From Filosporella fistucella (taxonomy: Eukaryota > Ascomycota > Leotiomycetes > Helotiales), in the NCBI GenBank assembly GCA_030077755.1, contig JAQJZZ010000021.1, positions 62,001 through 126,000 of the forward strand: a DNA stretch of 64,000 bases, read 5' to 3'. Below, in pieces: positions 24,144 through 35,925 of this stretch; the first letter of the stretch is position 1; each line of letters starts with the position of its first letter. Under the pieces are notes generated by a model that saw only the letters and a program-made list of their open reading frames with translations, was not told where the DNA came from and searched no databases. Position numbers and translations under genes: made by a program.

Positions 24144-24975
24144 GGTTAGTGGATATCCCGGTGTACGAGATACAAGTAAACGAGCAGATATTTGGTATTT
24201 CTTTGGGTTCTCCAGATAATTGCTCTCAAGCAATGAATGTTACAGATAGCTAGGCACTTATAATGTTGGATATAGAGTCTTTTTATTTCTTTCCCCGTTC
24301 TTCGTACCACAGCTGATGCAAACCCCGCACAGAAGATGGGTTCGGTCCTTGCATCCTCCATTGATCCTTTGGGATGCCACCATATCTTGGTCTCCATGAT
24401 CGTTTCTGACATAGGTAGGACTTGTAAGAAACGTGGTACCCAGCACAGCCCAGTCCTCGAAGTATGACAGTGGTTTGATGTAATTCGTCAATGGCAGCAT
24501 GAAGAAGAAGGCTTTATGAACATCTACGGCTGCATGTTCATCATTTGTATTCTAGATCCTTAGCTAAAGAACAGAGGCTCCCTCTCCCCCGCATTTGAGT
24601 GCCTTAGTATTTTAGCTGCATCGACAACGTCGACTCGCTTCCTCAAAAGGGGGGTGCGGGTGCGGGGAAAGAAGTGCTACCTACTTAGGTAAGTACTCCC
24701 GGAAATAAATCCGCTTCGGAGCCATGTCCTGAGCTTGAGCCTCAGCGTCGCGTCTTCTGTGGGTACGACGAGGAAAGAGACAGGACTTCTCTGCACGAAG
24801 GCATAGCAATGTAATATATAAGCTTCAACTTCTCATCGGACATCACACACGTATAAATGATCAGTTCGTCAGGTTATTATGTGCCAATACTCATGTATTA
24901 AGATGTTATTTAGTCGTGAGACATCAACTCGCTTCTAATATCATACCTCGTAATCGTCGTGCTCGCGTTCATGAA
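24144..24975. other. Intergenic, flavoprotein promoter
   Basis: 832 nt between the 5-oxoprolinase stop and the flavoprotein start, both minus strand. A CTACCTACTTAGGTAAGTA element lies at 24677-24697, about 535 nt upstream of the flavoprotein ATG. A minus-strand open frame at 24500-24258 (MLPLTNYIKPLSYFEDWAVL) has coding-like composition but no partner exon; it may be a remnant or chance. Confidence 0.45.
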
Positions 24976-27900
24976 TCATGCTTGAAGAGCCAGTTCTTCT
25001 CTGCTAGCATGGCTTCCTCCTCGCCAGGCATGCTTGGGGTCTGGAGATCTTTCTCTATGTTCTTGCTTCTCTCCGACATTTCCCCATCCGCCTCCACCGG
25101 GAGTGCAAATAATAATCCTCTCTCCAGCTTTCATGGCAGCCGTATTCTTACCACCTAGGTTGATGCGTCGCTCCTCGAATACCGCATCTTCCTCTCCTCC
25201 ATCTCCGTTTAGCATCTTGTCTGATCGCTCGGGATTGCTTGTCTCAACCTTGCGCACCCAGATATTGAGGCCGCATTGAGCATCTTCTCCACCTTCTAAT
25301 CCATATGGATGATATACCCTTCTCTCGCTCAATATAGACACCTGGACGGGAATCCGGAATTCTATATCTCTGATTACTCCATCCCCGCCACGATGCTTTC
25401 CGGCGCCGCCCGAACCAGCTCGCAAGGAGAATTCTCTCAGTAGTACGGGGTAACGTCTTTCGAAGACTTCCGCGTCAGTAATTCGTGTGTTCGTCATATG
25501 TGTATGGACACCATTGGTTCCGTCCCAATCCTTACCAGCACCACTTCCACCAGCAATTGTCTCATAGTATCCGAATCCCTTGATATCTTCCTGTCCCTCA
25601 ACATTCCCTCCAAAGCCAAATGTCAAATTATTGCAATCCCCCTGTGAGGCAGCACAAGCTTTGAAGGCTTTCAATATAACATCCGTGACTCGTTGCGATG
25701 TGAGTACATTGCCACCAACGACTGCGGCTTTATCCGAAGGCGAGAGGAATGACTTTGGTGGTATCAGAACTTTGATAGGCTTCAAACAGCCCTGGTTGAG
25801 TGGTATATCCTCTGAAATGAGGCAGCGAAGGCAATATATAATTGCACTATAGGTCACAGCTTGTGGGGCATTCGTGTTTCCTGCTAGCTGTCAGTAAAAG
25901 TCAGGCGGAAGTTGAAGTTACACATACCGTAAACCTCTGGACCGGTACCCTCGAAATCAAAGACTGCCTCTCCTTTCTCAGCATCGATAGTGATCTTCAA
26001 CTTTATTGGACTACCGTCATCCATATAATCTACGGCTGAGAGATCCTGGCCTTCGAATCTCTTGCTGACATCCTTGAGAAGATTGCGAACGCTCAGCTCG
26101 GCATTGTTCTGGATATTGACCATGTAAAAGTTAACCACTTGCTCACCATACTCCTCAATGAGCGTCGAAATGAGGTTGATGCCTTTCATATTTGATGAGA
26201 TTTGTGCCTTAAGATCGCTAATGTTATCTGCCAAACATCTCGTCCCGCTACAGCCTTGATATTTGGCAGGCTCTTCGAGGAGCAACTGAGTGATCCGCTC
26301 TTCGTTGAAACGGCCCGCACTGACCAATTTCTCGGATTTGATTGCTGCTCCTTCCTGAAATAATTCCCTGGAGTGCGGCGGCATGCTCCCAGGTAAAATG
26401 CCTCCAATATCGGCATGATGGGCTCGTGACGCAACATAGAAGAGAATATTCTCACCCTTATCATCAAAAGCCGGTGTGATCACAGTGATATCCGGTAGAT
26501 GTGTCCCACCAAATTCGGGATGATTTGAAACGATCACATCACCCTTGACAAGTTTTCCACGCCAAATCTCTGCTTGTCGCTTCACACAAGTCGACATCGA
26601 TCCGAGATGTACAGGGAGGTGAGGAGCGTTTGCAACTAATCCACCTGTTGAGTCAAACAGGGCACAAGAGTAATCAAGTCGCTCTTTTACATTCGTGCTG
26701 ACACTGGTTTTCTGGAGTGCCCGACCCATTTGCTCAGCAATTGCCATGAATCGGTGTGCAAATATGCTCAGCATGATCGGGTCAACTTCCTTAGTTGTAT
26801 CGGTATTGGAAGATCTGTAAATGTTAGTGCTTTTGAGCAACAAAATAAGGAATTTATGCCTTACTCATCATTGAATTCTTTCTCACCAATACTTATAACC
26901 ACATGCGTGTCAATGATCAAAGCAGAGGCTCCTGGTGTAACAACGATGGTTTGGGTTCCATCGGCGAGTATCGCAGGGCCGGAAATCTTGTCTCCCACCT
27001 CAAGGTCTTCGAGTTTGTAGATAGGAGTGTCTTTCCGGCCACCATCGAAGTAAACGCTCGATCGCTTGTATTCCTTCTCCCCATTTTCAATCTCCTTTTG
27101 CTTCACATCCCTCAGTTGCTGGTCAACTGTCTTGCTCATGCCCTGAAAACTCTTTCCAATTCCGCGAACTCTGACATCATCCACTATAATGTCTCGGTCG
27201 GGCAATGTAAAACCAAATTCTTGTTGATGTTGCTGCACGAAAGCTTTGCCAAATGCCCATTCGTCACCGTCAAAATCTTTGTCGGCGTCTGCCTTCTCTG
27301 GTTTCACTACCATGAGCGCGGATTCCGTTCCCCTATATCGCATATTGAGATACTCCTCGTAAACGATCGAATCGTCATCAAAACCCTGTTCTCTCAGGGC
27401 TCCTCTCGACTTTTGTTTCAGCTCTCCGATCTTGTTCTTTAGCGACTCCTTAGCATTTCCATCATCAACCCATATTGCTGAATCCGGCTCTTGGCGCTCA
27501 TCGACTACATCTGCCAGTGCCATGCCATATGCTGACAAGACTGAGGAGTATCGATGAACCAATATCTGTCTAATTCCTAGACTCTCAGCAATTGCCACTG
27601 CATGTTGTCCGCCAGCACCTCCGAATGTCGCCAGTCGGTGTTTTGATGTATCATGACCTGGCACATTAGGTCAATAATTCCTATTAGAAAGACTCGAACT
27701 TACCTTTTGCCTCCGTCAAAGACCGAATCGGCCTTGTCATCGTCTCATTCGCCACCGTCAAAAAGCCGTAAGCAACCTCATCTGTGCTCATATTTTTACC
27801 ATTCTCTTTGTTGATCTGCTCCGTGAGCTCATGCAGCAGCTTCTCGCTTGCAGTGATATCAAGACCTTCATTCTCGTCTTTGCCGAATATCTTAGGGAAG

Positions 27901-29522
27901 AAGTCGGGGAGAAGGCGGCCGAGAAAGAGATTTGCATCGGTCACTGTCGCCGGCCCACCCTTTCGATAACAGCCTGGACCGGGATGAGCTCCTGCTGATT
28001 CTGGGCCGACCACGAATAGTCCATTCTTGAAGAAGAGTCGCGATCCACCACCAGCAGCCACAGTATTGATATCTAGCTGGGGTGATTGGACAGTAACGCC
28101 TGTCTCAGATCAGCGAAATGAACAATGGTACCGAGGTAGAATGCGCCTCACCAGCTGTAGTTGTCTCAAATACATGCTCATATCTACCACTTCCATAGCG
28201 GGAAACATCGGTACTAGTACCGCCCATATCAAAACCAATGACGGGTGTCTTAGTCTCGGGATCATAAGACGTCAGAGCATAACCGACGACTCCACCGGCA
28301 GGACCAGAAAGAATAGCTTTCAAGCCGGAGAATTTCGCTACATCAACTAAGCCACCATCGCTCTGCATAAACTCACATCTCACGCCCTTGTCACCACTTT
28401 CGGATTTCACACTTTCAGTTCCTAGGCCACCCTCGAAACCCTTCTGGAACCCTGCAATGTACTTCTTGATTGCTGGGGTCAGATAGGCATCGGCACAAGC
28501 ACTTGTTGCTCTGGGTACTAATTTCTTAGGTATGTTAGCACACTGAATTGCGATATGAATTATAAGATTACTCACAATCATCGGCATCAGTTCATGGCTT
28601 AAGGAAACATGACTGAATCCAATGTCTCTAGCAATACGTCCAACTAAGGCTTCATGATCTGGAAAGGTATAGCCATGCATTAAACACACAGCTATACTCG
28701 TAATCCCCGCATCGTACACTTCCTGAAGCTGCTTCCTGATCGTCTCCTCATTTGGTCGTTGCAGAATTCTGACGGCTTCAGCCGAGAGACCTCTAACTAT
28801 GTCTTGATTCTCTTCTTTCGTGTTGCCCCTCGGCTCGGTCCTGGTTTGATGCCGCTCCGGATCTTCTGCATAGTCTTCCAGTGTGACCCTCTCCTCAATC
28901 TCAACAACTGTCTCATATAGAACGTCCGGTTTCTTGATTGCTAAGTCGAAGATCTTTGGCCGCGATTGGTTACCCTATGAATTGGCGAGTCAGTTAATGT
29001 TTGCCCGCGCCACGCGCATCTGCTCTGTAAATAAATATTGAGATAGTGCTTACAATCTCCAGGCAATCCTTGAAACCCTTCGTCACAACCATAACTATTT
29101 TCTCCCCCTTTCTCTCCAATAAAGCGTTTGTTGCAACTGTAGTACCCATTCGGATCGACTCGATTTTGGAGGTATCCAAAGCCTCTCCGCGAGGAATATC
29201 CTTATTGAGAAACTTCGACATAAGTCGTCTGATTCCTTCGAGAGGGGCATCATTATAATTAGAGGGATCCTCTGAAAGAAGCTTGATTATAACATCATCT
29301 GCCATATTCCCTGTGCCAGGATTACCAACACAATCGGTGAATGTTCCTCCGCGCTGCACACATTGTCAGCAATCTATTGTGTGAGAATTATACATGAGAT
29401 AAACAGAGGCAGTGAGGAGGCAATTCAATGCAAGATAAGAATCTCCGCTGTGATGCGATTGTTGATTCTTTACTTACATCAATGGCTATGCGGATGCCCC
29501 GCGGTGGAATTTGAGAGCCCAT
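24976..29522 (-). CDS. OXP1: 5-oxoprolinase (ATP-hydrolysing), HyuA-HyuB fusion
   Basis: Eight exons: 29522-29478, 29353-29054, 28974-28576, 28524-28152, 28099-27704, 27657-26865, 26814-25928 and 25880-24976; 4098 nt, 1365 aa, all phases consistent. It hydrolyses 5-oxoproline (pyroglutamate) with ATP to glutamate in the glutathione degradation cycle. HydA-N begins [12 protein letters not shown] (residues 11-22), the hydantoinase A core has [13 protein letters not shown] near residue 351 and VAAGGGS, and the hydantoinase B half starts near residue 777 with [20 protein letters not shown] and contains [16 protein letters not shown] and [12 protein letters not shown]. The C-terminus is Arg/His-rich after [12 protein letters not shown] little longer than yeast OXP1. 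Shares a 530-nt divergent promoter with the PLP lyase gene. Confidence 0.95.
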
Positions 29523-30052
29523 CGCGAACTCTTAGGAAGCAGACTTTCTGATTCTGGAATCAAGAACATGAAAGAGGATTGAAAACAGCTTCAGTGAGAA
29601 GGTTCAAAGATGTTGTCATGAAGATCGACAAAGATTAACGAGCGGAGATGAGCCGCCGAATGCTTTTGCTGATAAACGCAATTGACAGCTAGATCGATGA
29701 GGAATGTGAAAGAGAGGTAAAGTGCATGATTGTGGAACCGAGATAAGCAGTGGGCTGCAAGCCGATAAGGAAATGAGGGATGAGGGGGCGTGCATGTAGA
29801 ATGACGAGGGGTAGCCCCACAATTAGAAAGTGGTACAACGATATACTCTCAGGTCAAGTAATAACTAAAGGTACTCACCTGAATAGAGTTATCACCCCAC
29901 TCTTGGTTTCTTGACATATAACAATATCAACATCCACACCTAGGCATTGCCATCACCATCCCACTTATGGAATGTTTAAAGCCTATATTTTACTAAAGAC
30001 AACAACACACTTAACTAGGAATTGGAATCAGTACCTTTGAACCAAGACGACA
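29523..30052. promoter_or_regulatory. Shared divergent promoter, 5-oxoprolinase / PLP ammonia-lyase
   Basis: 530 nt between two divergent start codons; no coding sequence fits inside. Such a short shared region makes co-regulation plausible. I could not assign a specific transcription factor site with confidence. Confidence 0.55.
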
Positions 30053-31675
30053 ATGTCCGCCGATATCCTACCGGGAACCCGATCGAGGATATTCAGAAAT
30101 AATGTGAAGAGCAGCTCAGCGTCGCTGCTACCTCGAAACCCCGAAGTTATAGCTTTCCACAAATCACTTCCAAACTATGGAAGGACTCCTTTAGTCTCAC
30201 TCCCGGGAATTGCGCAAGAGCTGGGAATAGGGCGTCTTTTGGTCAAAGACGAAAGTCAACGGTTCGGACTTACAGCCTTCAAAATTCTGGGAGCAAGTTA
30301 CGCAACATATAGAGCGTTGACCAAGAAGCTTGGACTGAAGGAGAGCACCAGCCAGTGTACTGGTGAGCCAGTAACACTGGAAAGCCTAGCTTCTGCTGCT
30401 CAGGCGGCGCAAATTACGCTTTTCGCTGCCACTGAGTACTGCACCCTGTTTCTGCTTCCTACCCTTGATATGATCCTTTCACTTGGCATGCATCTATAAT
30501 TTCCCTAGAAATGTTCCAGCCCATGACCGTGTTAAATGGGAGAATTCAGCCGTGGTAACACTTGTAATTGACAACTTGTATAATCAGGATTACTTGCTCA
30601 ACACAGTTGGAGTGATCAACCATAGTATTCTGATTGTACGACTTGACAATTAGAAGCTTTGGCATGGCAGAATTCTTCCACTTAATAAGGTACTGAAGTT
30701 CTGTCCATATGATCTTAAGCTGACAAAACGAAGCGGTAACCATGGACGTGCAGTCAGCAGAATGGCGAAGTATCTTGGAATCAACGCAGTCATATATGTG
30801 CCAAGTATGCTCGATGAAGAAGCCAAGTCCAAGATATCGGCCGAGGGAGCCATGGTGAAGGTTCATGATGGAGATTATGATCAAGTAAGACGTATCCAAA
30901 GAAAACTCATCCCCTGGCACAAATTATGCAGCCGGTAGTTGCGGCAAGGCCAAGGGCTATAACTGAATACAATTCAAGTTTGAAACAGCTTTCTTTCCAA
31001 CATCATGAAACAGTGATACAAGATGCGCTGTGCTGACGAAATGACCAGACAGTGCTTGCCACAAAAGCGGCTGCAGAAAACCAAGCTGGAGGGAAGGGAC
31101 TTCTGATTAGTGATACCGCTCTGACTCCCGAAGATGAGATCGCTGGGTGGATTGTTGAAGGATATCAGACAATGTTCGATGAAATCGAGGAACAAATCAG
31201 GGACAAAACCGGACAAAACGATATATCTCTCGTCGTCACACCTGTTGGTGTCGGAAGTCTGGCTCAAGCAGTAGTAACCAATTTTGCCAGAATATATAAT
31301 GGCAAGAGGACATCAATTGCCACTGTCGAGCCACAGACTGCATCCTGTCTGAAAGCAAGCCTTGAAGCAGGAAAGATGGTGAGTGTCAATGCTGAGTATA
31401 CTATATGTACGGGAATGTGCTGTGGTACTCTGTCTGCCATTGGATGGCCTATTCTCCATCACGGTGTGGATGTAGCAGTTGCTGTCCAAGACCACGAAGT
31501 GCATCGGGCTATCAATGAGCTAGAGGAATACGGAGTGTACGCTGGGCCGTGTGGAGCTGCAAGTCTCGCAGGCTTGAGATATCTTATCGAAATGTCTGAC
31601 TTCAAACTTGGACCGGAGTCTGTTGTCGTGATATTGTGTACTGAGGGTAGAAGAGGGTATCATTTGAGACAATAA
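30053..31675 (+). CDS. PLP-dependent lyase, diaminopropionate ammonia-lyase-like
   Basis: Exons 30053-30435, 30734-30884 and 31049-31675, in phase, 386 aa. Fold-type II PLP enzyme (threonine dehydratase superfamily) closest in pattern to diaminopropionate ammonia-lyase, which splits 2,3-diaminopropionate to pyruvate and two ammonia. Landmarks: FGLTAFKILGASYA with the Schiff-base Lys77, the ATDGNHGRAV loop restored by splicing, YVPSMLDEEAKSKISAEGA, DTALTP, VVTPVGVGSLAQAVV as the glycine phosphate-binding loop, and the C-terminal ILCTEGRRGYH. The first intron is 298 nt, long for this window, and its donor GTACTG is weak; a small missed exon cannot be excluded, although the protein reads continuously without one. 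Shares its promoter with 5-oxoprolinase, pointing to amino-nitrogen scavenging (inference). Confidence 0.85.
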
Positions 31676-34600
31676 TTACAAAATGGTTTTTCTGCGGTGT
31701 GAAGCATACAGACAATTCGCTGAGATCAACGTGAAAAACTTGGAAAGACGCGACAAGATTACCTGTCAGAGCCTTTTCACAATAACCGAAGAGCAAAGAC
31801 CAGCAACTGCTCACACCCGTTTGTGTAGATCTGACTGTATGTCATGCGAAGGCCGGAGGAATACTCCAATGAAAAATGTACATTAATTAGGGACTTGAAA
31901 TAACTTAGTATTGAAGTGCGCTTACGAGAGGGTGAATATGGTAGCCGTCTGCTAGCAGTTGGGACATTTGACACACAAAACTTGTATATCTACACAGATT
32001 TTTCCCTCTGACGGGAGCGACCGACGAAAGAAGGTAAAACAGGGACTTGGGTACTTTTGACAACCCCAAAATGCCGTCTGTGTGGAGCGATATTCCTTGA
32101 TGAAATTGTATAACCCCTATGTGTCGAAAGAAAGATATGCAATAGGGCTGAGCAAAAATAAAGTAAAATAGAGCAGACCACCTTGCAGGCCTCGGGACTT
32201 TCAGAAAAAATCCGGACAAACTAAAGCAGTGACATCCGATGTCTGAATCTATTGAAAATAGCATCAGTGGCTTAGTATGGTTCACTGAACCCCCGAAGGT
32301 GTTCTCGAAATTGTGATACAAGGAACTCGGGTGTATCTGAGCCGGCACCTACGGCATGGGGAACATGAAAACGACAAACTCAAAACAAGCTTTCTCTTGA
32401 ACCTTTTCTTTTCGTGTTGGCATGGTCCCTGGCGACCTGATCGACTTGAAACATCCCTAAGACAGTTGAAGTCGGGAGCTACTTGGCTTTGACTTGTAGC
32501 AACCTCCTCTCCGAGCTACAATGACGTGACCATGCTTGTGCGAAGCGGAAATACTTCTCTGCCTGTATCTATTCAGAATTGATAAAAATGGACTGGCAAG
32601 TGGCGGATCGTGGGTATTTATACCAAGAATTTGTTTCGGGCTGGGTCTAAAACAGAAGGAAAGACAAGACAATGAAACAAAAGAAAAGTCGTGGGATGAA
32701 GCTTACCTGGCAAACGAGTTCTTGGAAGCTGGTTGGACCATATCATGTTTGTGAAATCAACGATGCCATAAATGGCACCTGAATATGCAGAGCATTCTAT
32801 TACCAGTTGTGTTATGCAAAGCAGGTATGCAACCCGGTTGACTGGCGAGACTGGGTTTCTGGATGATGGGGGAGCAGCAGTGAGGAGCATGAGCACAGCC
32901 ATATGTTGATTGCAACGACGAGTTTCCTATCGCATCTTGAGTATCGTATCCTCAAGGTGGATGATTGGATGTATTTATATGCAGGAGCTCGAGTGAGTAC
33001 AACACTACATGCAGGAGGAGAACTTGGCTTGCAGCTGTCAGGAACACCACCTTAAAATGTTTCCAGGCTCTAGTAAGCTGATAGATTCAAAGGCATCATA
33101 CCATGTCACATTGCACACAGACTTTCTGTGCCACGAGGGAGTACCGATGCCCAAGGGGTTGTCCCATTCTCGCCGTTCTTTCACAGAGTCGTTGCGACAC
33201 CACTTCCTTTGCGGGCACAAAGTGAGTTTTTGTAACTCACCCCGTTATCGTGCACAGATCCAAAAGGTTTGATGTGCACTGTCCATGAGTGGGGCAACCC
33301 ACGCACGGTGACATTTATCGACTTTTGCAAAGTGTCAAAATTGATGTTAGTACCCAAATTGATGGTTGGTTGGCTGGCCTTGTGTGCGAGTAATACTTTG
33401 AGACTTCTCCGCTGTTCAGAATTGCCCTTGATGTCGCCTTGATGTTGGTCAAGCTCAACCATCTAGTATTCTAAAGACAGCATGACAGGACACATAGAAG
33501 CTGCTAAGAAGTAGAGCATGAATCCATGAAAAGTTCATTCGTTTGGTAATGTGAATCTTTCGCAGAAAAGGGGTAAAGGTTTATGTGCAGGGCTGTATGC
33601 TTACGAGTTAGTAAAAACTTATTTTCGTTGCATTGTTCCCGACTTAGGTCCCGAGAGGCAAACAATTCTCCGTATCAGTTGCATCCAGCGAATCCACCAT
33701 GCATCCAAGAAACACACTAGACCTTTACTTTTTACCACCAGCTACATCACATACTGATATATCTCATGAACAGAAACAAAATGATCCATCCGAGTGACCA
33801 TAGAAAAGTAATAATGGGTGGAGCTTGCCCACACATAACCAAGCCTGGTTCCCTTCGATTTGCTTGCCATGCCATGTCAAAACTGAACTACCATTTTGTT
33901 AGCTTCGGAGTAGAAAGTACCCAAGAGCTTTCTAGACCTTCAGTTGGCGTGGGCTGGTGGTTAACAAAACCGCGATTGGAATCTGGGAAGGAAGGTCGAA
34001 AGTGTACAAGTACTTAGGAAGAAATACGGAGTAGAAACATGATCATCTTCACCGTTTCCGTTGCCGTTCCCATTCGTCCTGGGAACCAAATACAGTACAT
34101 CACCTCATCCATGCATTGCATGCCCATGCCTAGCCCTGCCGTGCAGTCGTTCCTGAAAGGGGCAATCAGGTAACTCGTAACATCATAAGGGTGTTTGTGC
34201 GAGTACGCAGAGCCCAGGGGGCTTTTTGGCAGTGTACTCTAGGTACACCGACTGCCCTCTTCTGTTCAAGACAGCGCACGGAGTATCTAGCCTGCTCAGG
34301 CTCAGTCGGGGTCAGGTAACGAGGTAAGGTACCCCAAATCCAAACACCTCCCACCTCCCCACCATCCCAGTCAGTGATAGAAGAGAAGGAAGCTGGAAAC
34401 GAAAGGTATTGGGCTGTATGTGTATGCAAATCCTTTTACGGCTTATCCTTTCTTCTTCTGAATTCTCTTGCCAACCTGTTTTCCCATGTGCCGCATATAA
34501 TATATACACTTTTCACGACCTCAGTAAACGCTGGTGGTTGTCTCCCAGTTTCTCTTCCCGCCGAGGACAATACAGCCCTCTGCAGCACAAGTCGAACGAA

Positions 34601-35390
34601 GTCCAATAGCGGGAGTGTCTGGTCCCTACGTAACCGCCGACAAATATCTTGGAGGGATCCCAGCAAAGAGTAGAACATAACCTCGAATTACACTCTTTGA
34701 TCACTACCTGGGAGGAGTGAGGAGCGGAAATCATTTCAGAGGATACATTTCATCTGCCCTTTCTTGACGAAAGAGTAGTGGTACTCGCAGAAATCGAGCT
34801 TGCCGCAAAGGTTTCAAAGCTATTGCCTTATGGGTTGCCTCTGAATCCTAACCACCACAATTCAATGAGCAGCAGAAAGTCGAGATTTAACTTCAGCATC
34901 GATGCACGCAGTCGCACCTCGATCGAGTCCGAAGACATCCCACGAAAAGAAAGTATAAGACTGAGAAGGGGAGAGAGGAAGACATATGAGGACAAGGCTG
35001 CAGCGTCTTTTGAGTAAGAGTTGCAAGAAATTGAGAGGCCGCGTTGTGGTTATAAGTCAGAAAAGTTTGTGGAATTTTCCTGGGACAGAAGTGTATAGCG
35101 GCTCAGTGGAGACTTTCAGGTTGCAAATATCTGTGAGGTGGGCGATTGTTTGTCTTGTATTGTATATGTCCCTGACATTGCGTGTGGCAGATTTCGATAT
35201 CGGAGGTACGAGTACCTGAGCTCTCAATTTAGGGGGTTTGGTGCCTACAGTAGCGGGTTGAAGCTCGGAGACAACGGCGAGCAAAGAAACGAGCAAAACA
35301 GGAGTTAAGGTACCTGCACTTTGCACCTATCTCTGGAGCCCTTTTTTAGGAAAAGACAAAGGGTGCAGGTGCAACACAGGACTCGAATAA

Positions 35391-35400
35391 TACCTAGGTA
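35391..35400. promoter_or_regulatory. Perfect palindrome TACCTAGGTA
   Basis: Exact 10-nt palindrome about 525 nt upstream of the MIT-domain gene start; best-conserved member of a recurrent motif in this window. Confidence 0.5.
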
Positions 35401-35460
35401 CAGTTCTTAGGGTGGCGTATCTCTCCTTGCTTCAAGTCATAAAGCAGCAGGCACAGTATT

Positions 35461-35525
35461 GTAAGTACAAGTACATACAGGCACCTCGTACTGCTTCGTA
35501 CTGTACAAGTACAAGTACCTACCTC
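35461..35525. repeat. GTACAAGTAC-type repeat cluster
   Basis: Overlapping copies of GTAC, AAGTAC and the palindrome GTACAAGTAC spread over 65 nt, ending in TACCTACC, 400-465 nt upstream of the MIT-domain start. Could form hairpins or hold several binding sites. Confidence 0.55.
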
Positions 35526-35925
35526 GGCGTTTCAAGGCGCGCAGACGCGAACATTAGAGGAACACCACCCTGAGCGATTGTACCAGGAAAGTCGACTCCC
35601 GTGTTGTATCAACACCACCACCACGCCTCGACACACAAGCAGCAGAGCGATCAATTCGCCTGGACCCTCTCTCCCTTTCTCACTCTTCTTCTCCAGGTCC
35701 GTTCCGTTGTTAAATATTACCATCATCACGACCATCATCGACCAACATCAATCAGTCTCTGCACAGCGTCGACATCAACTTAATCACGGCAATATCACAA
35801 AGGGGAATCGAACAGGGGCTCCTAACCCCAGTTCTGGCTTAGCTCTGCACCCATCTGCGACAATTCGACTACTCGACTCAAGCCCCCCCCAACCCCAACC
35901 CAGATGAGGCCGAGTCGAGGTCGAG

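Larger units (their letters stand above)
31676..35925. other. 4.2-kb gap without a convincing gene
   Basis: The longest non-coding stretch here. Most open frames are short and lack family motifs. The best candidate is a small spliced frame on the minus strand: an ATG near 32748 (MVQPASKNSFAR), a canonical GTAAGC...TTTTAG intron of about 60 nt near 32645-32706, and a second exon ending at 32457, about 71 aa with no known motif. The right 800 nt is probably promoter and leader of the MIT-domain gene: it has a perfect TACCTAGGTA at 35391-35400, GTAC-rich repeats at 35461-35525, and a pyrimidine-rich leader with CACCAC and CATCAT runs up to 35760. Confidence 0.5.

Noticed and set aside
24258..24500. 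Minus-strand frame starting MLPLTNYIKPLSYFEDWAVL
   Set aside because: Beginning looks coding, but no following exon connects and the flavoprotein has a natural start downstream; may be a remnant.
31905..32348. Minus-strand 147-codon frame
   Set aside because: Phe/Ser/His-rich, no motif, no splice partner; looks like chance.
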